Source: Burkholderia sp. HI2500 (GTDB lineage: Bacteria; Pseudomonadota; Gammaproteobacteria; Burkholderiales; Burkholderiaceae). Taken from it: a stretch of DNA of 64,000 nucleotides. The stretch's first letter is position 1, and each line of letters starts with the position of its first letter. The DNA lies in NCBI RefSeq assembly GCF_002223055.1, contig NZ_NKFL01000005.1, positions 620,001-684,000 of the forward strand, written 5' to 3'. Under the pieces are notes generated by a model. The model ran no database searches. It saw nothing but the letters and a program-made list of their open reading frames with translations, and had not been told where the DNA came from. The position numbers and the translations under genes were made by a program. Positions 20,701 to 28,426 of this stretch are shown one piece after another.

Positions 20701-22470
20701 TCAGGCCGGTTGTGCGGCCGCCCCGCTGCCCGACGGCGGCAGGCGCGCGCCGAGCTGTTCGGCATAGCGCGCCGCCGCGTTGCCGCAGACGATGTGGAAC
20801 GTGTCGAGCGACACCCATGCGACGTCGAGCGCACCGAGACGATCGCGATCGACCGCCGACGGATCGCGCACGACCACCCGCAGGCGCGTGGTCGCGACCG
20901 CGTCGAGCGACACGACGTTGGTCGCGCCGCCGAACACCGCGAGCCAGCGCGTCGGCTCCGGATCGAGCGGGCCGGCGGCCGCGCCCGTGACGGGCTGTGC
21001 CGCGGCGGCCGTCGCCGTCGATGCCGCGCCTGCCGCGCCGCTGCCGATGGCCGCACGCATCTCGTCGGCAATGATGTCGGCCTCGGGCCCGATGATCACC
21101 TGCACGCTGTTGCCGCCGCGCTTGAGCACGCCGCGCGCGCCGATCGACTTCAGTTCCGGCTCCGAGACCTTCTCCGGATCGACGACGGTCAGGCGCAGGC
21201 GCGTCGTGCACGCGTCGACGACCGACAGGTTGCCTGCCCCGCCGAGCGCGGCGATGTAGCGTTGCGCACGCGGTGCAGCGGCAACCGCAGCGGCACCTGC
21301 AGCCGGCGCGACGAAACCGCCCGATGCGTACGATTCCGCGGCCGCGTCGGCCGATGCCGGCTCACGGCCCGGCGTGGCCATGTTGAACTTGCGGATGAAG
21401 AAGCGGAACAGCCCGTAGTACGCGGCGCCGTACGCGATGCCGAGCGGGATCGCGATCCAGCCCTTCGTCGACAGCCCGTAGTTCAGCACGTAGTCGATCG
21501 CGCCGGCCGAGAACGTGAAGCCGAGCTTCACGCCGAGGATCTGGCAGATCGCGAGCGACAGCCCCGTCAGCACCGCGTGGATCACGTACAGCACCGGTGC
21601 GAGGAACATGAAGCTGAATTCGATCGGCTCGGTCACGCCGGTCAGGAACGACGTGAGCGCCATCGAGAACAGCAGGCCGCCGACCATCGCGCGGCGTTCC
21701 TTCGGCGCTTCGTGCAGCATCGCGAGGCACGCCGCCGGCAGGCCGAACATCATGATCGGGAAGAAACCGGCCATGAAGGTGCCCGCGGTCGGGTCGCCCG
21801 CGAAGAAGCGGTGCAGGTCGCCGTGCACGATCTCGCCGCCGGCGGGCGGCGTGAAGTTGCCGAACACGAACCATGCGAGCGAGTTGATGATGTGGTGCAG
21901 GCCCGTGACGAGCAGCAGACGGTTCAGGAAGCCGAACACGAACGCACCGATCGCGCCCGCCGTCGTCAGCCACTGGCCGGCCGCGTCGATTGCGTGCTGG
22001 ACCGGCTGCCAGACGTACCCGAACGCGATGCCGAGTACCACGCAGACCAGGCCCGTGATGATCGGCACGAACCGTTTGCCGCCGAAGAACGCGAGGTAGT
22101 CCGGCAGCTTGATGTCCTTGTAGCGGTTGTACAGCAGGCCCGCGACCACACCCGCGATGATCCCGGACAGCACGCCCATGTTCAGCTTGGGATCGATGTC
22201 CTTCATGATCGCGGTTTCGATCAGGTAGCCGATCGCGCCCGCGAGCGCCGCCACGCCGTTATTGTCCTTCGCGAAACCGACCGCCACGCCGATCGCGAAC
22301 AGCAGCGGCAGGTTGTCGAAGATCGCGCCGCCGGCGTCGGCGATCATCTTGATGTTGAACACGTCCGGCTGGCCGAGTCGCAGCAGGATGCCGGCAACCG
22401 GCAATACCGCGATCGGCAGCATCAGCGCCCGGCCCAGGCCCTGTATTTTCAGAAACGGATTCCCGTTCAT
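20701..22470 (-). CDS. nagE: PTS GlcNAc-specific EIICB component with an extra degenerate EIIB domain
   Basis: Inner-membrane permease that imports and phosphorylates N-acetylglucosamine. 589 residues: EIIC membrane domain (about 1-370; GVTEPIEFSFMFLAP and INSLAWFVFGNF blocks), then an EIIB domain (about 405-480) with the phosphorylatable Cys in VVDACTTRLRL, an Ala-rich linker, and a second EIIB-like domain (about 515-580) where the same position reads LDAVATTRLRV, so the cysteine is lost. EIIA is supplied by the adjacent fusion protein. Last gene of the minus-strand nag operon, 87 bp after the EI fusion. Confidence 0.93.
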   Translation of the reverse strand: MNGNPFLKIQGLGRALMLPIAVLPVAGILLRLGQPDVFNIKMIADAGGAIFDNLPLLFAIGVAVGFAKDNNGVAALAGAIGYLIETAIMKDIDPKLNMGVLSGIIAGVVAGLLYNRYKDIKLPDYLAFFGGKRFVPIITGLVCVVLGIAFGYVWQPVQHAIDAAGQWLTTAGAIGAFVFGFLNRLLLVTGLHHIINSLAWFVFGNFTPPAGGEIVHGDLHRFFAGDPTAGTFMAGFFPIMMFGLPAACLAMLHEAPKERRAMVGGLLFSMALTSFLTGVTEPIEFSFMFLAPVLYVIHAVLTGLSLAICQILGVKLGFTFSAGAIDYVLNYGLSTKGWIAIPLGIAYGAAYYGLFRFFIRKFNMATPGREPASADAAAESYASGGFVAPAAGAAAVAAAPRAQRYIAALGGAGNLSVVDACTTRLRLTVVDPEKVSEPELKSIGARGVLKRGGNSVQVIIGPEADIIADEMRAAIGSGAAGAASTATAAAAQPVTGAAAGPLDPEPTRWLAVFGGATNVVSLDAVATTRLRVVVRDPSAVDRDRLGALDVAWVSLDTFHIVCGNAAARYAEQLGARLPPSGSGAAAQPA

Positions 22471-22557
22471 TCAGTCCTCCAATCCTTGTCTCGTCATTAA
22501 TCGTCGTTGACCTAATTGCTTTCGTCTTGAAACCGGTCGCGAACCTGCCGTCGACGC

Positions 22558-25116
22558 TCAGTCGAGCGGCCAGACCTCGCGGCTTGCTGCCCTTACCGCC
22601 TGTGCCGAATCGAGCGCGAGCAGATCCTGCGCGCGCTGACGGCACAACTGGTAATCGAGACGGCGCACACGCGCCTTGATGCCCGGCACCGACACGGGGT
22701 CGACCGACAGTTCGGTCACGCCGAGGCCCACCAGGATCGGCACCGCGAGCGGATCGCCGCCGAGCGCACCGCACACGCCCACCCACTTGCCGTGCTTCTC
22801 GGCGCCGCGCACCGCGATGTCGATCAGGCGCAGCACGGCCGGATGCAGGCCGTCGGATTGCGCGGCCAGGTCGGCCTGGCAGCGGTCCATCGCGAGCGTG
22901 TACTGCGTTAGGTCGTTGGTGCCGATCGACAGGAAATCCGCGTGCTGCGCGAGCTGGTCGGCCAGCAGCGCGGCGGACGGCACCTCGATCATCACGCCGA
23001 CCTCGATCGGCTCGGTGCGGCCCTGCGCGCGCGCGAATTCGTCGATGCGCTTTTTCAGGCGCACGAGCTCGCCCGCGTCGGTCACCATCGGCAGCAGGAT
23101 GCGCACCGCGCCGAACGGCTTCACCGCGAGCAGGCCCTGCAACTGATCGTCGAGCAGATCGGGGCGCACCTGCGCGAGACGGATGCCGCGCAGGCCGAGC
23201 GCCGGGTTCGGCTCGGGCGGCAGCGTCAGGTAGTCGACTTCCTTGTCGGCGCCGACGTCGAGCGTGCGGATGATCGCCGTGCGGCCCTGCAATGCGTCGA
23301 CGATCGACTGGTAGCTCTGCTGGTGCTCGACGACCGTCGGCGCGGCCTGGCGATGGATGAACATCAGCTCGGTGCGCAGCAGGCCGACCGCGTCGGCGCC
23401 GTTGTCGACCGCGGTGTTCGCGTCGTCGAGCGTCGCGATGTTCGCGGCGACCTCGATCGCACGGCCATCGGCGGTCGCGGCGGCTTCACCGGCCAGTTGC
23501 CGGTTCGCCTCGCGCACGCCGTCCAGGCGCTGGCGTTCGTGCCGCGCGCGCTCGACGTCGAGCGCGGTCGGGGCGTGTTCGAGGCGGCCCGCGCTCGCAT
23601 CGACGACGACCTGCGTGCCGTCCGGAATCGCGTACAGCGCATCGCCGACCGCGACCAGCGCCGGAATGCCGAGCTGCCGCGCGATGATCGCCGCGTGCGA
23701 CGTCGCGCCGCCGCGCGCCATCACGAGCGCGGTCACGCGCTGGCGATCGAGCGACGACAGGTCGGACGGCGTGAATTCCTCGGCCGCGAGCACCGCTTCG
23801 TCGGGCAGCGCACGTGCAGCACCGTTCGTATGGCCGAGCGCGCGCAGCACGCGCTTCTCGATGTCGCGCAGGTCGGCCGCGCGTTCGGCGAGCAGCGCAT
23901 CGTCGAGCTTCGACAGCGTGTCGATCTGCGTGCGGATCGTCGCGCGCCACGCGAAGCCCGCGCTCTTGCCGAGGCTGATCAGGTCGCGCGCCGCGTCGAT
24001 CAGCGTCGGGTCTTCCAGCAGCACGCGGTGCACCGCGAAGATGCCCGCTTCGCCGACCGCGCCGCGCGCCGATGCGTTGCGCACCGTTTCGTCGAGTTCG
24101 GCGTCGACGGCCTTCAGCGCCTGGTCGAGCTGGCGGCTTTCCGTGGCCGGCGTGCCGGCGGCCTGCTCGGGCGGCACGATTTCCGCAGCGTCGAGACGCA
24201 CCAGCGTGCCGACCGCGATGCCGGGCGCCGCGCACACGCCTGCGAGCGTGTTCGGGTCGATGGGCGCACCGACGTTGCGTGCGACCGTCTGCGGCGCGGG
24301 CGACCTCAGCCGCGCCGGTTTCTCCTCGACTTCGCCGTGCGCTTCGCGCAGCAACTCGTGCTCGACCGCATCGACGGCCTGCTGCGCATGCGCGCCACGG
24401 CCGACCAGTTCGACCGTCGCGCCTTCGCCGGCGCCGAGGCCGAGCAGGCCGACGACGCTCGCGATCGACGCCTTGCGGCCGTCGAACAGCACGTCGACGG
24501 TCGCGTCGAACCCGCGCACGGCTTCACGCGCCCGCGCGGCCGGCCGCGCATGCAGGCCGCCCGGCTGCGCCAGCACGATTTCACGGCGCACTTCGTTTTG
24601 CGCCGCGGCGCCGGTTTGTGCCGCCTGCGCGGCCGCTTCGCCCTTGCCGCGCAGTGCCAGCAGAGGCGTCTCGCCGGCCGTCGCGAAGCCACTGGCACGA
24701 TCGACGACCTCGAACGCATCCGAGTTCGCGATCGCGATCACCGACACGAGCGAATGCGCGCTGCGCGCCACCGCATCCTGATCGAACTCGATCAGCAGCG
24801 TGCCGGCCTCGACACGCTCGCCGGCCTCGACGTGCGCGATGAAACCCTGCCCGTTCAGCTCGACCGTGTCGATGCCGATGTGCAGCAGCACTTCCGCGCC
24901 TTGCGGCGTCGTGATCGTCACCGCGTGGCCCGTGCGCGCGAGATGCGACACGACGCCCGCGCACGGCGCGACGAGCTGGCCCGCGAGCGGGTCGATGCCG
25001 ATGCCGTCGCCGAACATCCCGCCGGAGAACACCGGATCGGGCACGTCGGCCAGTGCGACGATCGGCCCCGTCATGGGGCTAAGCAGGACGATCTGATCGT
25101 GGGTGGGGCTCTTCAA
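22558..25116 (-). CDS. PTS EIIA-HPr-EI fusion phosphotransferase for GlcNAc
   Basis: Cytoplasmic multiphosphoryl transfer protein, 852 residues: EIIA-Glc type domain (1-~150; LLHIGIDTVELNGQGF holds the active His), HPr domain (about 180-265; His in PGGLHARPAA), and Enzyme I (about 290-850; phospho-His in GGATSHAAIIARQLG, then the PEP-binding barrel with GLRGIRL and SIGTNDLTQY). It passes phosphate from PEP to NagE. TTG 25116 is preferred because GAGGAG precedes it by 7 bases; ATG 25140 would add 8 residues including that site. Such triple fusions are known for GlcNAc/fructose PTS in proteobacteria, often called NagF. Confidence 0.92.
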   Translation of the reverse strand: MKSPTHDQIVLLSPMTGPIVALADVPDPVFSGGMFGDGIGIDPLAGQLVAPCAGVVSHLARTGHAVTITTPQGAEVLLHIGIDTVELNGQGFIAHVEAGERVEAGTLLIEFDQDAVARSAHSLVSVIAIANSDAFEVVDRASGFATAGETPLLALRGKGEAAAQAAQTGAAAQNEVRREIVLAQPGGLHARPAARAREAVRGFDATVDVLFDGRKASIASVVGLLGLGAGEGATVELVGRGAHAQQAVDAVEHELLREAHGEVEEKPARLRSPAPQTVARNVGAPIDPNTLAGVCAAPGIAVGTLVRLDAAEIVPPEQAAGTPATESRQLDQALKAVDAELDETVRNASARGAVGEAGIFAVHRVLLEDPTLIDAARDLISLGKSAGFAWRATIRTQIDTLSKLDDALLAERAADLRDIEKRVLRALGHTNGAARALPDEAVLAAEEFTPSDLSSLDRQRVTALVMARGGATSHAAIIARQLGIPALVAVGDALYAIPDGTQVVVDASAGRLEHAPTALDVERARHERQRLDGVREANRQLAGEAAATADGRAIEVAANIATLDDANTAVDNGADAVGLLRTELMFIHRQAAPTVVEHQQSYQSIVDALQGRTAIIRTLDVGADKEVDYLTLPPEPNPALGLRGIRLAQVRPDLLDDQLQGLLAVKPFGAVRILLPMVTDAGELVRLKKRIDEFARAQGRTEPIEVGVMIEVPSAALLADQLAQHADFLSIGTNDLTQYTLAMDRCQADLAAQSDGLHPAVLRLIDIAVRGAEKHGKWVGVCGALGGDPLAVPILVGLGVTELSVDPVSVPGIKARVRRLDYQLCRQRAQDLLALDSAQAVRAASREVWPLD

Positions 25117-25155
25117 CTGGGACTCCTCGGCGCGTCTCATCGGCGGTCTCGGCTA

Positions 25156-26172
25156 TCAGTGCGTTTCGGTGACTTTGTTCAGGTGGCGCGGCGTGTCGGG
25201 ATTGCGGCCGCGCGCAACGGCGAGATCCGCCGCCATCACGTAGAACGAAAGAATGGCGGCGATCGGGTCGAGCGCCGAATGGGCAGACTGCGCGAGCGGC
25301 AGCGTCGCACCGGGTATGCCGGCGGGCGCCGCGAGCAGCACGGCGGCGCCGCGGGCGCGCATGTCCGCGGCAAGCTGCAGCAGGCCGGCCTGCTCGGGCC
25401 CCGGCGGCGCGAACACGAGCAGCGGATAGTCGCGGTCGATCAGCTCCATCGGGCCGTGACGGACTTCGGCACTCGAGAACGCCTCGGCCTGTATACCGGA
25501 CGTTTCCTTCAGCTTCAGCGCGGCTTCCTGCGCGATCGCGAGGCCCAGGCCGCGGCCGATCACGATCATCCGCTCGACACCCGCGAGCGCCGCGACGGCC
25601 TGCGACCAGTCGAGCTGGCCGGCCTGTGCGAGCACGTCGGGCAGGCCGCGCAGTGCGGCCATCAGCGCGGCGTCGCGCTGCCAGTACGCGACGATCTGCG
25701 CGGACAGCGACAGCATCGCGATATAGCTCTTCGTCGCGGCCACCGACAGTTCGGGGCCGGCGAGCAGCGGCAACTGGTGCTCGCACGCGTCGGCGAGCGG
25801 CGACGGCAGCACGTTCACGGCGGCGACGGTGCGCGCGCCGGCTTCGCGCAGCGCAGCCATCGTATTGACGAGATCGGGGCTCTTGCCCGACTGGGAGAAG
25901 GCGATCGCGAGCTGGTCCTGCACCTTCAGCGGCGCCTGCTGCAGCGTCGCGACCGACATCGGCAGCGACGCGACCGGCACGCCGAGGCGGCTCATCGTCA
26001 GGCTCGCGAAATAGCTCGCGGCGTGATCCGAGCTGCCGCGTGCGACCGTCAGCGCGACGGCCGGCGGGTGATCGAGCAATTGGCCGGCGAGCGCTTCGAC
26101 GCGCGTCGTGTCGGCGAGCTGCGCGGCGACGACCTGGGCGGACTCGCGCGCTTCCTTAAGCATATTCGACAA
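25156..26172 (-). CDS. SIS-domain glucosamine-6-phosphate deaminase (NagB-II type)
   Basis: Predicted to convert GlcN-6-P to fructose-6-P and ammonia, using a GlmS-like isomerase fold instead of classical NagB. 338 residues with two SIS domains: VARGSSDHAASYFASLTMSR and AFSQSGKSPD in the first (about 40-110), and GRGLGLAIAQEAALKLKETSGIQAEAFSSAEVRHGPMELI in the second (about 200-240). The C-terminal family tail is DTPRHLNKVTETH. The TTG start at 26172 has AAGGAG 6 bases upstream; ATG 26163 is too far from it. Either start overlaps the end of nagA, implying coupled translation. Confidence 0.88.
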   Translation of the reverse strand: MSNMLKEARESAQVVAAQLADTTRVEALAGQLLDHPPAVALTVARGSSDHAASYFASLTMSRLGVPVASLPMSVATLQQAPLKVQDQLAIAFSQSGKSPDLVNTMAALREAGARTVAAVNVLPSPLADACEHQLPLLAGPELSVAATKSYIAMLSLSAQIVAYWQRDAALMAALRGLPDVLAQAGQLDWSQAVAALAGVERMIVIGRGLGLAIAQEAALKLKETSGIQAEAFSSAEVRHGPMELIDRDYPLLVFAPPGPEQAGLLQLAADMRARGAAVLLAAPAGIPGATLPLAQSAHSALDPIAAILSFYVMAADLAVARGRNPDTPRHLNKVTETH

Positions 26173-27259
26173 TCGATTCTCCTTCGACGTAGGTCGCGGT
26201 GAGGTTCAGGTCGCGGTCGAACACCGCGAGGTCGGCCCATGCGCCGCGCTCGAGGCGGCCGCGATCGGCAACGCCGAGGTAGTCGGCCGCATAGCGCGAC
26301 ATCCGGTTCGACACGTCGGCGATCGGCAGGCCCAGCGACACGAGGTTGCGCAGCGCCTGGTCCATCGTCAGCGTGCTGCCGGCGAGCGTGCCGTCGGCAA
26401 GGCGCACGCCGCCGAGGCACTTCGTCACGTGCTGGCTGCCGAGCCGGTATTCGCCGTCGGGCATGCCGGTTGCCGACGTGCTGTCGGTCACGACGTACAG
26501 GCGCGGGATCGCGCGCAGCGCAGCACGAATCGCGCCCGGGTGCACGTGCAGCAGGTCGGGGATGATTTCCGCGTATTCGGCGTGGGCAAGCGCCGCCCCC
26601 ACCAGGCCCGGGTTGCGGTGATGCAGCGGCGACATCGCGTTGAACAGGTGCGTGAAACCGCACGCGCCGTGCTTGAGCGCGGCCACCGCGTCGTCGTAGG
26701 TCGCGAGCGAATGGCCGAGCTGGACGCGCACGCCGCGCGCGGCCATCTCGCCGATGATCTCGATGTGGCCGGCGATTTCCGGCGCGAGCGTGACGACGCG
26801 GATCGGCGCGATCGACAGGTACTTCAGGACTTCGTCGAGCACGGCCGACACGGCTGCGTCGGGCTGCGCGCCGAGCTTGCCGGGGTTGATGTACGGGCCT
26901 TCGAGGTGCACGCCGAGCACGCGCGCGCCGCCCGGCGTGCGGGTGCGCGCGACGGTGCCGAGGTTCGCGACGACCTGCATCAGTTCGTCGCGCGGCGCGG
27001 TCATCGTCGTCGCGAGCAGGCTCGTCGTGCCGAATTGCGCGTGCGTGCGGGCGATCGTCTCGATCGCGTCGCCGCCTTCCATCACGTCGGCACCGCCACC
27101 GCCGTGCACGTGCAGGTCGATGAAGCCGGGCAGGATGTACGGCGCGTCGTTCTTCGCGGGATCGACGGGCGTGCCGTCGAGGGTCGTGATGCGGCCGTTC
27201 TCGCTATCGAGCGAACCGTGAATCCAGCCGTCGGGGGTAAGGATGTTTCCAGTCAGCAT
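26156..27259 (-). CDS. nagA: N-acetylglucosamine-6-phosphate deacetylase
   Basis: Removes acetate from GlcNAc-6-P before deamination. 367 residues, amidohydrolase-superfamily barrel. Metal/substrate motifs: PGFIDLHVHGGGGAD (about 45-58), GVHLEGPYINP (near 120), LGHSLATYDDAVAALKHGACGFTHLFNAM (around 185-212), and the catalytic Asp in VVTDSTSATG. ATG 27259 gives MLTGNILTPDG; the frame is open 11 codons further without a ribosome binding site. Second gene of the minus-strand operon, 98 bp after nagR; its last codons contain the SIS-protein start. Confidence 0.94.
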   Translation of the reverse strand: MLTGNILTPDGWIHGSLDSENGRITTLDGTPVDPAKNDAPYILPGFIDLHVHGGGGADVMEGGDAIETIARTHAQFGTTSLLATTMTAPRDELMQVVANLGTVARTRTPGGARVLGVHLEGPYINPGKLGAQPDAAVSAVLDEVLKYLSIAPIRVVTLAPEIAGHIEIIGEMAARGVRVQLGHSLATYDDAVAALKHGACGFTHLFNAMSPLHHRNPGLVGAALAHAEYAEIIPDLLHVHPGAIRAALRAIPRLYVVTDSTSATGMPDGEYRLGSQHVTKCLGGVRLADGTLAGSTLTMDQALRNLVSLGLPIADVSNRMSRYAADYLGVADRGRLERGAWADLAVFDRDLNLTATYVEGESIVEYA

Positions 27260-27357
27260 GACGTTCTCTTGATGATCTGGTGACGCGGGCATCCGCGTCG
27301 TGATTTGCCAATCCGTGTCGTTGCTTCACGCGTGTCGCGCGCGGGCAGTCTCGCGCG

Positions 27358-28092
27358 TCAGCGTTTCAGTTCGGCGACGAAGTCGTAGTAATCGTCGCGG
27401 CAATACGTTTCACTCACTTCGATCGCGCGCTGGTCGGCGCCGTAGCCGATCCGCGTGATCACCAGCAGGGCCGAACCCGGCTTCACCGCCATCCATTTCG
27501 CGATCGCGTGGGTCGCGTTCGCCGCGCGAAAGTGCTGCAGTGCGCGCACGACGGTCATGCCGCGCGCTTCGAGGTATTCGTACAGCGACGCGCCGAGCAC
27601 CTGCGGATCGGGCACCACCGCGGCCGGCAGCGTCGAGTGCTCGACGGCCATCACGATGCCGTCCGCGCGGCGCAGCCGTTCGAGCCGCGCCACCGTCGCG
27701 CCGGGCGCGAGGCCGAGACGCGTGATCTCGTCGCGGTTTGCGGCGCGCAGCGTGCGCGACAGCCACACCGAATCGGGCACGAAACCGCGCTGCTGCATCT
27801 TCGCGGTGAAGCCGACGAGACGCGACAGCGGATCGGCGACGCGCGGCGTGATGAAGCTGCCCGCCCCGCGCGCCCGCTTGATCAGCCCCTGCTCGACCAG
27901 CAGCGCGAGGGCGCGACGGGCCGTGATCCGCGACACGCCGACCGACACCGACAGCAGCCGTTCCGACGGCAGCGCCTCGCCGGCCCGCCACGCGCCGGCG
28001 TGGATCGCGCTCGCCAGGTTGCGGGCAAGCTGCAGATAGAGCGGCGTATCGCTGAGGGGATCGGGCGCCAGTTCGGACCAGCCGGTTTCCAT
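27358..28092 (-). CDS. GntR/HutC-family regulator of GlcNAc use (NagR/NagQ-like)
   Basis: 244 residues: N-terminal winged helix (about 15-82; LYLQLARNLASAIHAG, LPSERLLSVSVGVSRITARRALALL) and a C-terminal UTRA ligand domain (about 100-238; ending RIGYGADQRAIEVSETYCRDDYYDFV). HutC-type relatives (B. subtilis NagR, Streptomyces DasR) bind GlcN-6-P or GlcNAc-6-P. First gene of the nag operon, with its own promoter overlapped by ATACCA-type repeats (28141-28181), so autoregulation is likely; the hexosaminidase promoter has the same repeats. Confidence 0.9.
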   Translation of the reverse strand: METGWSELAPDPLSDTPLYLQLARNLASAIHAGAWRAGEALPSERLLSVSVGVSRITARRALALLVEQGLIKRARGAGSFITPRVADPLSRLVGFTAKMQQRGFVPDSVWLSRTLRAANRDEITRLGLAPGATVARLERLRRADGIVMAVEHSTLPAAVVPDPQVLGASLYEYLEARGMTVVRALQHFRAANATHAIAKWMAVKPGSALLVITRIGYGADQRAIEVSETYCRDDYYDFVAELKR

Positions 28093-28140
28093 GTGCCTCC
28101 GGGTGTCGGACGACGACCGCAGGCCGTCGAAAGTGAGGGC

Positions 28141-28181
28141 ATTATATAACCACCATAATACCAGTCAACGAACTGGTATTA
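28141..28181 (-). promoter_or_regulatory. nagR operon promoter with overlapping operator
   Basis: On the minus strand TTGACT (28168-28163), 16 bases, TATAAT (28146-28141). In the spacer and -35 lie half-sites TAACCA (28147-28152) and ATACCA (28158-28163), 11 bp apart, plus an opposed TGGTAT (28174-28179). The outer pair forms a perfect 9-bp inverted repeat, TAATACCAG (28156-28164) and CTGGTATTA (28173-28181). Confidence 0.7.
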
Positions 28182-28426
28182 GCGATGCCGAAATCGCTAG
28201 GAGCCTTGCCCCGCAAGCGTTTTAGTCCTCACAAACCCTTTGTTTACAACGAAGTACGGGATAGGGATTTACCCGGATTGGTATGCAAGGGGACAGTTCC
28301 AGTATGTGGTTCGGCTTGGTTTTGGGCACGGATATGAGACCTGGATAGAACCAATTGAGCCAACTGGTATGCACGGATGGCAAGGCACCGCGCGTTCGGC
28401 GGCGCGCGCCGGTTGTGTCAGTGGAA
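28182..28426. other. GC-poor region between the nag promoter and dnaE2
   Basis: No established gene. Base composition and codon-like patterns differ from both flanks up to about 28390. On the plus strand a frame is open from 28201 and reads like protein (for example YGIGIYPDWYARGQFQYVV), with A/T-ending codons alien to the host, then runs on antisense into dnaE2 until 28641. A remnant of acquired DNA or chance are both possible. Two more TGGTAT sequences occur (28279, 28365). Confidence 0.35.

Noticed and set aside
22942..26202. Plus-strand open frame of over 1000 codons opposite the nag operon
   Set aside because: Spans several well-identified genes on the other strand and has an Arg/Asp/Ala-rich, repeat-like composition without domains.
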